Positions 1 to 8,428 of a stretch of DNA of 64,000 nt are shown here, piece by piece (within the stretch, counting starts at the first letter, position 1; each line of letters opens with the position of its first letter). The translations under genes and the position numbers were made by a program. The stretch covers positions 434,001 through 498,000 of the forward strand of contig CAZQSZ010000002.1 in NCBI GenBank assembly GCA_964596345.1, in the 5' to 3' direction. Source of the stretch: CADEDV01 sp964596345 (GTDB taxonomy: Bacteria > Bacteroidota > Bacteroidia > Chitinophagales > Chitinophagaceae). The notes under the pieces are model-generated. The model had not been told where the DNA came from. It made no database searches and saw nothing but the letters and a program-made list of their open reading frames with translations.

Positions 1-341
1 AAACTAAATTCCATACCACCGTAGCTACCACCAACTACAAACCATCCCTTTTTGCCATGAATCAGAATAATACCCATTATCAAAATGAAAATAGTTATAA
101 GTGAGGTTAGCCTTACATATTTATCAGATAGTAAACTAAAGACACAAGCCAAATGTGACAATTTAATTGCCCATGCTATAGGGACTCCCAAAGGGGCAAG
201 ACAAATACCAAATTCACATTCATTTAAAGCTTGGCCAAAACCATTAATTCCACCATTAAACATGCCGCCTACAGCATGAAGAACAAGGATAGTTGATATA
301 GCCAAGCGAAGTAAAAAAGTGTTGTTAGAGATAATTTTCAT
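1..341 (-). CDS. DoxX-like small membrane protein, C-terminus off the left edge
   Basis: Only the N-terminal 113 codons are in the window, read leftward from the ATG at 341-339. The product has three hydrophobic stretches (about residues 8-24, 46-70 and 78-95) and a glycine-rich loop after the first (HAVGGMFNGGINGFGQ). This fits the small four-helix DoxX/DoxD-like family, whose role is generally unassigned. The downstream stop is not visible. Family assignment is inference from topology; that the frame is coding is supported by its length without stops and its membrane pattern. Confidence 0.6.
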   Translation of the reverse strand, partial: MKIISNNTFLLRLAISTILVLHAVGGMFNGGINGFGQALNECEFGICLAPLGVPIAWAIKLSHLACVFSLLSDKYVRLTSLITIFILIMGIILIHGKKGWFVVGGSYGGMEFS

Positions 342-401
342 TTTTTTTTAATTTAATAGCCGAATGTTAATTGTTCTTATAAATTCTATATGCAGTTGTT
401 T

Positions 402-815
402 CTACATTGTAATCTTCCAACTAATACCAAATTTGTCAATGCATAAACCATAATAGGAGCCCCAAAAAGTCATGTTCATTGGCACTTTTATTTGTCCCCT
501 TTCAGAAAGCTCAGTAAATAATCTGTCAGCTTCTTCTTTTCTGTCTGTATGAAGAATAATAGAAAAGCTGCTATACCTCATTGTTTCTTTACAAGCCTCT
601 ATATTGTCAGCACCCATTAAAATTGTTTCCGTGCTAATGGGCAAAGCAACATGCATTATTTTCTCGTCTGCTTCCTGAAAAATATGCCTTTCTTTTTTGG
701 GTACATCTTTATATCGTCCGACATAAGTAAATTCTTTTTTGAAGACAGATTTATAAAAATTAAATGCTTCTTCGCAATTACCGTTAAAGTAAATATATGG
801 GTTCAGTGTTGTCAT
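402..815 (-). CDS. VOC-superfamily protein, PhnB-like
   Basis: 137 residues starting MTTLNPYIYFNGNCEEAFNF, the typical opening of PhnB-like members of the vicinal-oxygen-chelate fold (fold of glyoxalase I and bleomycin resistance proteins). Also present are the AFNFYKSVF helix, a central IMHVALPI strand followed by ILMGAD, and a C-terminal WGSYYGLCIDKFGISW motif. The family is cytoplasmic and dimeric; substrates of PhnB-like members are mostly unknown. The length is normal. It stands alone between the DoxX-like gene and a hydrolase, all on the minus strand. The metal-binding set was not resolved, so catalytic activity is not claimed. Confidence 0.8.
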   Translation of the reverse strand: MTTLNPYIYFNGNCEEAFNFYKSVFKKEFTYVGRYKDVPKKERHIFQEADEKIMHVALPISTETILMGADNIEACKETMRYSSFSIILHTDRKEEADRLFTELSERGQIKVPMNMTFWGSYYGLCIDKFGISWKITM

Positions 816-931
816 AAAATAATTTTATATTTTTTGTCATTCGGTCTCTAATTTTAAAATCTGACCTTTTTTCTGTATTTTTTTTGATTTAATACAAAAT
901 GATTTTTTCACAAGAACAAGTTTAACTACAC

Positions 932-1855
932 CTATTTTAGCGCCACCAGTAAATAAGCCCTAAATAATTTCGGATTATCAATCCAACTATTATGACCGGC
1001 ATTGGGAATTATTTTCGTTCTAATTTTAGCATACCCAGTAATTTGTGCCTTATAGTTTGATAAATTAAAATCTAAAAAATCGAATTGACCCTGAATAACT
1101 GTTGTATTTAAATTATTTAGTAAAGCCCTGTAATCATAATCCCAATTCACCGTTTCAGCCATTACTGCCGCTTGCTGGTTATAGTATATTTGTCCACCTT
1201 TTAGTAAGTTCCACTTGGTTATATTGTAAATATTCCCTTCTGCATAACTAATTCTCCAAAATCGGGTCTTTTCTTTATCCGTTAAAGAGGCCTTTTTATC
1301 AATGTAAAATTGTTTAAGCTCTTTAACCTCTGGTCTATTTGCTAAAAACTCCAAATTTTTACCCATTTGTTCTGAAAAAACATCCGAAATGGCTTTTGCA
1401 TTTGGGAGAATAGCACCCGTCAAAACAATATTTGAAATTACTTGGGGATGTTTCCTGGCAAATTCCATAGCTACCAATGTTCCCATGGAATGGCACAATA
1501 GCTTTACTTTTTTTAACTTTAGCTCATCTACTAATTCATACAGGTCATTTACATTGGCTTGAAATGTTAATTTACTCACCGGTGCAGGGGAAAGTAATGA
1601 CCCCCGTTGGTCGTAAAGAATAAAGTAAAATTTGCTTTCAAGTCCTTTTATAGCATCAAGCATATAATCATGATTAGCACCAAACCCTCCATGCACTACA
1701 ATTACTGTGTCTTTACTGGCAGACTTAATTTCTTTTACAAAAATGCTTATGGTATCTTTTGTTTTAAGATACCACTCCTCATATCTCTTGTCCTGAGCTA
1801 TCGTTGACTGTACTGCAATGAGAAAACATATTGAAACAAAAATTACTCTTTTCAT
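932..1855 (-). CDS. Secreted alpha/beta hydrolase
   Basis: 307 residues. An N-terminal signal peptide (MKRVIFVSICFLIAVQSTIA, then QD) points to export. The alpha/beta-hydrolase marks are an oxyanion-loop HGG near residue 56 (VVVHGGFG), the nucleophile elbow CHSMGT (Gly-x-Ser-x-Gly variant with Cys at the first position) and a late NAGHNSW that would supply the catalytic His. The overall pattern resembles proline iminopeptidase-like hydrolases, but the substrate cannot be assigned. The next gene upstream (1908-2435) is also a secreted protein on the same strand 52 bases away, so co-transcription is possible. Confidence 0.8.
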   Translation of the reverse strand: MKRVIFVSICFLIAVQSTIAQDKRYEEWYLKTKDTISIFVKEIKSASKDTVIVVHGGFGANHDYMLDAIKGLESKFYFILYDQRGSLLSPAPVSKLTFQANVNDLYELVDELKLKKVKLLCHSMGTLVAMEFARKHPQVISNIVLTGAILPNAKAISDVFSEQMGKNLEFLANRPEVKELKQFYIDKKASLTDKEKTRFWRISYAEGNIYNITKWNLLKGGQIYYNQQAAVMAETVNWDYDYRALLNNLNTTVIQGQFDFLDFNLSNYKAQITGYAKIRTKIIPNAGHNSWIDNPKLFRAYLLVALK

Positions 1856-1907
1856 AATCCATTTTACTTATAACTTCTGGGAGATTAATTGCTCTTGTAG
1901 CTGTTGT

Positions 1908-2435
1908 TTATTTAATCTCATAAATTCTATATGCAACTCTGCCAGGGCCAGGAAAACGCCCCACACCTATAGCAATAATGCGATTCAACCAGGCATATTT
2001 TGGAGAGCTTGTTTCAAACGACACAGCCGACCTGAAGTAATAATCGGAAGGAGAAAGTTCACTCCCCCTACCGGCACTTATTATGGCGTAGTTTTTTGCA
2101 CTGGCATGGTCATACCCAGTATAGGATATATAGATGAGAGCTGAATCGGTAGTCATGATGGTAGCCCGTACATCCATTTTAAAACTTGTAGAATCGAGTA
2201 CCAGTCCCCAATCTGCACCACTATTTATTATTTTCCCATTTATTTTACTTCCCTTCACAGTACCATCCTTAAATGGAAAAATCATCCTTGTACCTTTCAA
2301 TACCTGCCCCACCATTTGAGGAGCGTTAAGGCTAATATCCAAGTCAAATAAAAATTCTGACTTTAACTCCTGAGAAAATGATTTTTGAGTTAAACTCACA
2401 AGAAGAATAAACATTAAGAAGGCTACTTTTTTCAT
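1908..2435 (-). CDS. Secreted DUF3237-like protein
   Basis: 175 residues with a clear signal peptide (MKKVAFLMFILLVSLTQKSFS, then QE). The mature part has LFDLDISLNAPQMVG, a GTVKGSKINGKIINSGADW block, and a late FETSSPKYAWLNRIIAIGVG motif. That pattern matches DUF3237 proteins, small beta-barrel proteins of unknown function in which the WLN(R/K) segment is highly conserved. It lies between the hydrolase downstream and the DUF3108-like genes upstream, all predicted to be exported, so the stretch looks like a periplasmic/outer-surface gene group. Confidence 0.7.
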   Translation of the reverse strand: MKKVAFLMFILLVSLTQKSFSQELKSEFLFDLDISLNAPQMVGQVLKGTRMIFPFKDGTVKGSKINGKIINSGADWGLVLDSTSFKMDVRATIMTTDSALIYISYTGYDHASAKNYAIISAGRGSELSPSDYYFRSAVSFETSSPKYAWLNRIIAIGVGRFPGPGRVAYRIYEIK

Positions 2436-2456
2436 GTTATTATTTTTTTAGTTTTG

Positions 2457-2537
2457 TTATTTTTTCTTTTTAAATATCCCTGCTAATGCAAGCGTTAAAA
2501 ATGTTATTGCCAGTCCAAATAATACCCACCAAATCAT
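2457..2537 (-). CDS. Possible 26-residue single-helix membrane peptide
   Basis: A short frame in the gap between two secreted-protein genes. It starts MIWWVLFGLAITFLT, is hydrophobic for about 20 residues and ends in four lysines before a TAA stop. One transmembrane helix followed by a positive tail is a plausible small membrane protein with a cytoplasmic C-terminus. No ribosome-binding site is obvious, which is normal in Bacteroidota. Function is unknown. It could be chance; conservation in relatives would decide. Confidence 0.3.
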   Translation of the reverse strand: MIWWVLFGLAITFLTLALAGIFKKKK

Positions 2538-2633
2538 ATGCTTATTTTTTATATTTAGTTGCTGCTAATTCCGCTATGTCTCTAACAAGTTGAGTTGGCG
2601 AATTACAGTAGCAATTACTCAATCTAATTTCAA

Positions 2634-3455
2634 CTACATACTAAACCCCAACTTTATTTTGTACCGATACATGGTACCATTAATTTCCTGTTCCAACTTT
2701 AAAACTTCCTTAGTTTTTTTACTAATCCAAAACACTTCCTTGTTGCCTTTTGTATTAAGCTCCAACAGCCAGCAATCAATTCTTTGGTTATCGTAACCCA
2801 TTAATTGTGCAGAGCCTGTTACAGTATAGGCCACTTTTTCGTAGGGTGCTGAAGTTCCCGGGTCATAAAAGGGGATTACAAAGGTTGTCCCAATTTTAAA
2901 GGGTAGTATGGGAAAAGTTTCTAAATCTAAATGCCAGTTAAGGCAATATTTGTCAGTTGCAGATTTGTAAGCATCCCAAATAGCCTTAGCCTGACGGGTT
3001 GTATTAGTATCACTTAGCAGATTGCCATTATACTGCACTGTCTTGTTTGCAAAATCAACGATAGTTTCAGTTACAACTTTTGCATTTCCAGCCCTTGGGT
3101 TTTTAAAACTCCACCAGGTTTTATGATAAAAAGGCTGCATTGTTTTGGCATCGGAAATAGACTTAACAACATGCATTACGCTGTCCTTGTCTTCCCATTC
3201 CTGGTTAATTTCAATTGCTTTGGTTCCGTTGTGTTCAATTCTTTTAATTGTTCTGGTCCAAAATTGCATTTCAGACCGTGGGGCATCTTTTTTCATTTTA
3301 AAATAAACAAGGTAGCGGTGAGTGCCTTCTTTTAAAACACTTGAGGTAATGTTCTTTCCATTAATAAAGACAGTGTCTTTTTTTTGAGCCAGTGCTATCT
3401 TCATACATAATAACAAAGCTGGGAATAGTATTGCTTTTTTAATTTGTTTGGTCAT
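2634..3455 (-). CDS. Secreted DUF3108-like protein
   Basis: 273 residues with a signal peptide (MTKQIKKAILFPALLLCMKIALA, then QK). The C-terminal half carries the DUF3108-type ending: a WLLELNTKGNKEVFWISKKT strand pair followed by KEVLKLEQEINGTMYRYKI. Upstream is LPFKIGTTFVIPFYDPG, matched by LPLTLGYKALIPVYDYE in the next gene (3502-4809), so the two are distant paralogues. The fold is probably a lipocalin-like beta barrel in the periplasm. Ligand unknown. Confidence 0.65.
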   Translation of the reverse strand: MTKQIKKAILFPALLLCMKIALAQKKDTVFINGKNITSSVLKEGTHRYLVYFKMKKDAPRSEMQFWTRTIKRIEHNGTKAIEINQEWEDKDSVMHVVKSISDAKTMQPFYHKTWWSFKNPRAGNAKVVTETIVDFANKTVQYNGNLLSDTNTTRQAKAIWDAYKSATDKYCLNWHLDLETFPILPFKIGTTFVIPFYDPGTSAPYEKVAYTVTGSAQLMGYDNQRIDCWLLELNTKGNKEVFWISKKTKEVLKLEQEINGTMYRYKIKLGFSM

Positions 3456-3501
3456 ATATTACAGTTATAAATTTTTATCATTGATTAATTTATGTATTAC
3501 A

Positions 3502-4809
3502 TTAAAAGAACCTGCTATTTTTGTCTTTCTTCATTTTAACCTCTTTCATTTCCCCGTCTTTAGCAATTGCCACAAGCTCCTCGGCAAAGGCATATTCTAA
3601 TTGACTCCATCGGTTTCTCTGGGTAATATCAGATGACCCCATATATACATTTCCTTGAAAAACATCTCTTCTCCCTACGACAACATCTTCATGATGTTTT
3701 TCAAAAAACTGAAATTGGGAATACACGATGTATTCTCCAGGCATAATGTTGGCAAATTCAAAATGACCTTTATCATCATAAATTCTGCTTACTAAAATGC
3801 ACTCCAGTGCTTCTTTGGGCATATTGTATTTTCGTCCATCTTTCCTTAATTGCCTGTTTATTTCAAAGTATTCTTTGTACCAGCTTGTATAAGGAATTAA
3901 ATAAACAGCCGTTCCTTTTCTGGCCACTTGTTTGGGGTTCCAGTTTACAGCAGTTACCCAGCTTTCATCATTCTTATTTGCCCTACCAAATACCTGCCCC
4001 TTAATTATAGATTTACCTTTTGATATTAATTGTACGGTGGCCTCTTTGTCAAATTTTTGTTTTAATGGATTATAATCTGACTCTTTATCGGTTAAAGCCA
4101 TCATCTGACCCTCTTTTGCAGCTATAAGAATTTGCCATAGCCGCCTGCTTTTCTTATCTATTATATAATCAAAATTGTGTCCGCTGCTTTCTTCAAAAAC
4201 CGATACTCTCCATGCATCATGTTTGCCTGTTAGTGCCGAACTGTACATAGTACTTGCTACCTGTTTAATAACTACATTGTAAATCTTGCCTTTGTCAGAA
4301 GCTTCATAATCGTAAACAGGTATCAAAGCTTTATAGCCCAGCGTTAACGGTAATGCCTTTAAAATGTGAGGGTAAATATTGATATCAAAATATTTTTCTT
4401 TTGGAGACTCTTTTATTGTTGTAGTCTCCTTACTTGTTTTATTGGTTAAATTTCCTGTTATTGAATTGGAGAAGTTGATTGAATACTTCCTCTCATCCCT
4501 GTCAGAAGAATAACTGATTGGTTTAAAATTATCTTCATCAACCACACATATATCCTGCCATTGCTTTTCTGAGTTTTTGAAATATAGTGTTGAGTTAACC
4601 GTTATTTGTTTATTCCCTTTTATTATTTCAATCTCGTAAGTTCCTACTTCGGTGGGCTGCCCTGCATTGTCAAAAAAATAACTCATGGTGGTAAGGCCTG
4701 GCTTAATGAAAGTCTTGTCAATGGATTTATCACCGGGTGAAATTACCATCTGCCCAAGGCCATATTGCACTACCCAACTACTTATAAAAAATATGAATAA
4801 CTTTTTCAT
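3502..4809 (-). CDS. Secreted protein with DUF3108-like core and C-terminal carboxypeptidase-regulatory-like region
   Basis: I start the gene at ATG 4809 (MKKLFIFFISSWVVQYGLG, then Q) because this gives a proper signal peptide; an in-frame ATG at 4857 would add 16 charged residues. The 435-residue product has a DUF3108-like beta-rich core (to about residue 250), then a second part from IIKGQVFGRANKNDES through FEFANIMPGEYIVYSQFQFF. The second part looks like the carboxypeptidase-regulatory-like (prealbumin) beta sandwich often used as an accessory module. The extreme C-terminus is lysine-rich (KEVKMKKDKNSRFF). It is a longer paralogue of the 2634-3455 product. A repeated sequence motif lies about 75-130 bases upstream. 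Function unknown. Confidence 0.6.
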   Translation of the reverse strand: MKKLFIFFISSWVVQYGLGQMVISPGDKSIDKTFIKPGLTTMSYFFDNAGQPTEVGTYEIEIIKGNKQITVNSTLYFKNSEKQWQDICVVDEDNFKPISYSSDRDERKYSINFSNSITGNLTNKTSKETTTIKESPKEKYFDINIYPHILKALPLTLGYKALIPVYDYEASDKGKIYNVVIKQVASTMYSSALTGKHDAWRVSVFEESSGHNFDYIIDKKSRRLWQILIAAKEGQMMALTDKESDYNPLKQKFDKEATVQLISKGKSIIKGQVFGRANKNDESWVTAVNWNPKQVARKGTAVYLIPYTSWYKEYFEINRQLRKDGRKYNMPKEALECILVSRIYDDKGHFEFANIMPGEYIVYSQFQFFEKHHEDVVVGRRDVFQGNVYMGSSDITQRNRWSQLEYAFAEELVAIAKDGEMKEVKMKKDKNSRFF

Positions 4810-4880
4810 TTCATTTTGCTTTAGTTCTAGCAATTTCGTTCTGTAAATTAGTTCCAACTTTTATAGAAATATGTAGCCCT

Positions 4881-4918
4881 AAACCAGTATTTAGAACTAC
4901 TGGTTTTCAGGTATATTT
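4881..4918. promoter_or_regulatory. Candidate regulator-binding site, copy 1 of a repeated motif
   Basis: Perfect inverted repeat AAACCAGTA (4881-4889) / TACTGGTTT (4898-4906) with an 8-base spacer, continuing as TCAGGTATATTT to 4918. The stretch 4897-4918 recurs exactly (22 bases) at 12351-12372 upstream of a histidine kinase gene, and a looser copy occurs at 15189-15205. This copy lies upstream of the secreted-protein gene starting at 4809. Binding factor unknown. Confidence 0.5.
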
Positions 4919-5013
4919 AACCCCTCAGTGTTTTCGTTAAATTATGCAGACTCTGCTGCGTAGCTATAGGGTTTCTCTCTTTCAATCACATTTACACCCA
5001 GCTACCTTATTTA

Positions 5014-6066
5014 TTATTTTCCCTTACTTAGCCCAAATAAGATTCTAAAAAAATTAATACGCTTTATCAAAAATTCATAAAAAAGTAAACTTCCTGTAAC
5101 CGTAAACAACAATTGCAAAATAAACTTTAGAGGGGCCGCAATAGCCAAAGGATAAATTAATACTGCACCCAAGTACAAGAAAACCATGTGTAAAATGTAA
5201 ACCGGATAAGCTGCGTCTTTTAAATAAGTTAACTTCTTGCTCCCGTGATTTAAATACTTGCTAGCAAAGGCAAACAAGGAAAATATCCAACAGTTTGACT
5301 CTATAACCAGTAGAATTACTGGCGCCTGTGCAGGCAGTTGCCAAAGCCTTAAACTATATAGTGCAATTGCTATTATCAAAGGAATCCATGTCCACCCAAC
5401 GAGCATTTTCCAAAAAAAATGCCCATTACTCATAAATAGAAACCCTGCAAGAAAAGCTATCATCCCCAGCATAAATCCATGAAAACTAAAAGCATACATT
5501 TCATAAATAGCAGGTTTTACTAATAGTGCCTCGGCGATGAACAATGCAATTACAAAAATCAAACTCAACGGAGTGCCCCAAAACTTTCCGGAAAAATTCT
5601 CATTGCCTTTATTTCTTCTATTCCTCAGCAACAAAAAAACAGGTGCTATAATTGCAACATACACAAGGATATTGCCTAAAAACCACAAATGCCCCATACC
5701 TGGTGTGTATGTTAACCCTTTTCGGTAATTGTATTGAAGCAAAAACCAATGCAGAGGCACTATCAGTAAACTGCCAAAAATAAGTGGTACTCCTATCCGT
5801 AAAAAACGTTCCTTAAAAAGCTGTTTCCAGTTTCTATTACGCATTGCTAAAAACAAACCCATACCTGATACATAAAACAATATAGGTATCCGCCAAACAT
5901 TTATCATGGTCATGGGTATCCACAGCGACTCGAATGGTTCTTTATTTGTGATAAACCCAATTAAAACTCCCCAGGGTTGAAAACCAATAGCTGTGTGATA
6001 AATTAGCAATAACCCTATTGCAATTACCCTTATCCAATCAATATCATATCGCCTTTCTGTGTTCAC
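5014..6066 (-). CDS. Acyltransferase-3 family membrane protein
   Basis: 350 residues with about ten hydrophobic helices, opening MNTERRYDIDWIRVIAIGLL followed by LIYHTAIGF. The RxxxIDWxR...YH pattern is the signature of acyltransferase family 3 (OafA/OpgC/NodX type), and the His in the first helix is the expected catalytic residue. These inner-membrane enzymes transfer acyl groups, usually acetyl or succinyl, from CoA to sugars of surface polysaccharides or glucans. The arrangement here resembles the OpgC/COG3936-like branch. No polysaccharide genes are adjacent, so the acceptor is unknown. Length is normal for the family. Confidence 0.85.
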   Translation of the reverse strand: MNTERRYDIDWIRVIAIGLLLIYHTAIGFQPWGVLIGFITNKEPFESLWIPMTMINVWRIPILFYVSGMGLFLAMRNRNWKQLFKERFLRIGVPLIFGSLLIVPLHWFLLQYNYRKGLTYTPGMGHLWFLGNILVYVAIIAPVFLLLRNRRNKGNENFSGKFWGTPLSLIFVIALFIAEALLVKPAIYEMYAFSFHGFMLGMIAFLAGFLFMSNGHFFWKMLVGWTWIPLIIAIALYSLRLWQLPAQAPVILLVIESNCWIFSLFAFASKYLNHGSKKLTYLKDAAYPVYILHMVFLYLGAVLIYPLAIAAPLKFILQLLFTVTGSLLFYEFLIKRINFFRILFGLSKGK

Positions 6067-6084
6067 TTCTAATGTGGATTTTAA

Positions 6085-6666
6085 TTATTTCAACATGACA
6101 GCTATTGCGGGCCTTGTTTTTTCAATATAAGCAAGGTCAAGTTTTACACCCATTGGTTCAAGCATCTGCTTCATTTGTTCGTAAATAGTTTCTACTGATG
6201 CGTATGTTGTAGCTACTGTTTCATAGGCAGTACTGCCATAGTTGTTTTTTACTGTTTTGCTTGCCTTTTTTTCCAGCAACAGTTTTACCATTTCCGGTTT
6301 GCAAAAGAATGAAGCCACATGTAATGCCGTTGAACCATCATTATTTTTGAAATTAATATCTGCACCGGCATCAATTAAAAGCTGGGCAATTTCTTTCTTT
6401 TCATACAGGCAAGCAGAAATTAAAGGGCTTGAACCACCCATAGCATCTTTTTTATTCAGGTTGCTGCCTGCAGCAATATGTTGTTTAATTGCTTCAACAT
6501 TTCCAGTAATTACTGCTGTATGAATATCAATTTTAGGAGCGGTTACAGCAGGAGTATTCTTTTGTGCTGTAGCATTATTTTCTTTACAAGAGAACAAAAA
6601 GCATGTAAGCAGCATTAGATAAAATGGGATAGAAAATTTCATTGTTGACAGTTTTACTTGTTTCAT
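6085..6666 (-). CDS. Ankyrin-repeat lipoprotein
   Basis: 193 residues beginning with a lipoprotein signal whose lipobox is FLFSC. Translation from 6666 gives 27 residues before the Cys; an in-frame ATG at 6642 (MKFSIPFY) is an equally good start. About three ankyrin repeats follow: DIHTAVITGNVEAIKQHIAAG, then PLISACLYEKKEIAQLLIDAGADIN, then TALHVASFFCKPEMVKLLLEKKAS. The mature protein is likely periplasmic, tethered to a membrane, and acts by protein-protein contact. It ends 18 bases before the acyltransferase gene start, so the two may be co-transcribed. Confidence 0.85.
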   Translation of the reverse strand: MKQVKLSTMKFSIPFYLMLLTCFLFSCKENNATAQKNTPAVTAPKIDIHTAVITGNVEAIKQHIAAGSNLNKKDAMGGSSPLISACLYEKKEIAQLLIDAGADINFKNNDGSTALHVASFFCKPEMVKLLLEKKASKTVKNNYGSTAYETVATTYASVETIYEQMKQMLEPMGVKLDLAYIEKTRPAIAVMLK

Positions 6667-6697
6667 AAAAATTTATTTTTTATTTTTTAAAATTTAT

Positions 6698-6904
6698 TTA
6701 CTCTTTGGTATATTCCAATATGTCACCCGGCTGGCAGTCCAGCACTTTACAAATGGTTTCAAGTGTACTAAACCGTATTGCTTTTGCCTTCCCTGTTTTT
6801 AATATTGATAGATTGGAAAGTGAGATACCTACTCTTTCGGATAACTCATTTAATGACATTTTTCGTTTTGCCATCATTACATCAAGGTTTATTGTTATTG
6901 GCAT
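6698..6904 (-). CDS. XRE/Cro-type HTH regulator, YozG-like
   Basis: 68 residues, almost entirely one helix-turn-helix domain: MSLNELSERVGISLSNLSIL forms the HTH core, followed by the typical FSTLETICKVLDCQPGDILEY. Such minimal Cro-like regulators are regularly paired with a DUF2975 membrane protein, and that is exactly the upstream neighbour here (6908-7456, gap of 3 bases). The pair is therefore one operon; the DNA-binding protein is cytoplasmic and its targets are unknown. A good promoter precedes the upstream gene. Confidence 0.9.
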   Translation of the reverse strand: MPITINLDVMMAKRKMSLNELSERVGISLSNLSILKTGKAKAIRFSTLETICKVLDCQPGDILEYTKE

Positions 6905-6907
6905 GGC

Positions 6908-7456
6908 TTATACGGTTAAATCGTTTTCGTTTTGGATTTCAACACCTTTCTTAAATACCCTGACAAGTACTAAGAGGATAACTCCCATAAAAAGCCATAC
7001 ATCTGCACCATCTATTCGCAAATACTGAATGGCAGGAATTTTTACACCTTCATTTACAAGGTTATTTACCAACTTTGTACCCCAAATGGAGAATATTCCA
7101 ATGCCAATAGACAGGTAGGCTATTTTTTGAATGAACTTAGCTGCTACATCATTAAATGGTTTGCTGATATCAACCTTTCTATCGTAAAAGACTTTCACAA
7201 TAAAATAGAACATCAATGCCTTTAGGATAGATGCGATGACCATGATAGTGGTTATCATGATAAACCGGCTTTGGCTGTACTGATACAGTCCCGATAAGTC
7301 TAACTGCGACCAGAATTTCTTTGCAGCTTCAGGATTGAAAAATGAACTAATAATCGTGTTGGTTAAAAAGCCACCGGCTTCAATACAAAGCCCAATAAAT
7401 ATAACCCAGGCTACTATTTGCAGGGCTATACGGTAATAATCTCTTTTTTTAGTCAT
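6908..7456 (-). CDS. DUF2975 membrane protein
   Basis: 182 residues with four hydrophobic helices (about 10-28, 65-88, 108-128 and 152-168), the layout of DUF2975. The last loop has RIDGADVWLFMGVILLVLVR followed by a KGVEIQNEND tail, and that KG-E-Q-END ending is typical of the family. DUF2975 proteins are inner-membrane proteins of unknown function encoded with a YozG-like XRE regulator, as here. The downstream regulator begins three bases after the stop. Transcription probably begins at the promoter noted at 7484-7511. Confidence 0.9.
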   Translation of the reverse strand: MTKKRDYYRIALQIVAWVIFIGLCIEAGGFLTNTIISSFFNPEAAKKFWSQLDLSGLYQYSQSRFIMITTIMVIASILKALMFYFIVKVFYDRKVDISKPFNDVAAKFIQKIAYLSIGIGIFSIWGTKLVNNLVNEGVKIPAIQYLRIDGADVWLFMGVILLVLVRVFKKGVEIQNENDLTV

Positions 7457-7483
7457 AATTGATGTTGTTTATTAATTATGACG

Positions 7484-7511
7484 CAAAGGTAAATTATTTA
7501 TTGATAAACAA
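7484..7511 (-). promoter_or_regulatory. Bacteroidota-type promoter of the DUF2975/XRE operon
   Basis: On the minus strand, TTG (7511-7509), 17 bases, then TACCTTTG (7491-7484). The second element is a full match to the -7 consensus TAnnTTTG of the Bacteroidota primary sigma factor; the spacer is 2-3 bases short of usual. It lies 28 bases before the DUF2975 start codon. Confidence 0.55.
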
Positions 7512-7641
7512 TATATTTATTTTTATAAACACTAATTATTTTTTGTTAAAATTAATTAGTCTTATGCCATTTTCTATTACAATCAACACATTTTCAGCGG
7601 GCTGCAAAATATTTTTGAGCACCAGCATCCGGTTGATACAA

Positions 7642-7663
7642 AAAAGGTATCACTAAACCTTTT
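7642..7663 (-). terminator. Possible intrinsic terminator after the sigma-factor operon
   Basis: Inverted repeat AAAAGGT / ACCTTTT with an 8-base loop. On the minus strand the stem runs into six T residues. It lies about 70 bases past the stop of the membrane-protein gene at 7735-8424. The stem has few G-C pairs, so strength is doubtful. Confidence 0.35.
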
Positions 7664-7734
7664 ACAGTTTCGAAAAATGCAGATAAAATACTTTCAAAGA
7701 GCTTTACTGGTAGGTAGTTATCCTCAGCTTATTA

Positions 7735-8424
7735 TTATATACTATTATTGGGTTGCTTTTCACATTCCCCTTTCTGGTAAACTTCGATTTGATTTAATAA
7801 TTCTACAGATTGAATAATAGGGTTCCACTCTTTACCACCAAAAATCCATTTAAACCATTTTTTATTTCTATTTTGAAAATTGATATTAATAAACAACCAA
7901 ACTGCTAAGCAGGTAAATAAGATGGTTATAAGTCCTTGTATGACCCACAGGAATATATTTCCATTTGCAAACATTTTTTCACTTAAGTAAAAAGTAGTCC
8001 AAACAGGAAGTTGCAGAAAAAGTATCCTGGTTACATTTAGAGTTGAAAGTTTAAGTTTAGACAGGTTTTCCTGAATTGTAAGAACCGGCTGGCTGAAATC
8101 TGTTCGGCTGATTAGGTCTAACTGATAAATATAAACTGCAACAGCAATGGCAGTAATTACTACTTGTATAGCGGCAGAATACAAAAAGAACAAACTCACC
8201 TTGTCGTAAGCATGTATGAATAAATTCACCAGCACTATTCCAAGGATTATCACCCACACAATACCTGCAATAAGTGTAAATATTTTAGCTGGTTTCATTG
8301 AAGAAAGAAAGCCCTGAACTTTCATCTTCGTAATGTCTTCGGTATTTACCTTGGCAACTTTAAAATTGTCTTCCAATTTTTCATTGGCAGATTGCCAGAG
8401 TAATTTTAAATCGTTTTCATTCAT
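7735..8424 (-). CDS. Four-helix membrane protein encoded next to an ECF sigma factor (putative regulator)
   Basis: 229 residues: a soluble N-terminal 45 residues (MNENDLKLLWQSANEKLEDN), then four hydrophobic helices in two pairs (about 46-68, 76-98, 132-148, 153-173) and a soluble tail. The gene starts 4 bases after the sigma-factor stop, and that pairing is frequent in Bacteroidota, where such proteins are suspected anti-sigma factors. No zinc-finger anti-sigma motif is visible, so that role is inferred from context only. Confidence 0.55.
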   Translation of the reverse strand: MNENDLKLLWQSANEKLEDNFKVAKVNTEDITKMKVQGFLSSMKPAKIFTLIAGIVWVIILGIVLVNLFIHAYDKVSLFFLYSAAIQVVITAIAVAVYIYQLDLISRTDFSQPVLTIQENLSKLKLSTLNVTRILFLQLPVWTTFYLSEKMFANGNIFLWVIQGLITILFTCLAVWLFININFQNRNKKWFKWIFGGKEWNPIIQSVELLNQIEVYQKGECEKQPNNSI

Positions 8425-8428
8425 TTTA

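Noticed and set aside
7459..7656. 65-codon plus-strand frame opposite the promoter region
   Set aside because: Low-complexity, Ile/Asn/Phe-rich translation of AT-rich intergenic DNA overlapping the DUF2975 promoter.
7704..7720. Fourth copy of the TACTGG motif
   Set aside because: TACTGGTAGGTA keeps the first half but the second GGTA is at the wrong spacing, and it lies 250 bases from the next start codon.
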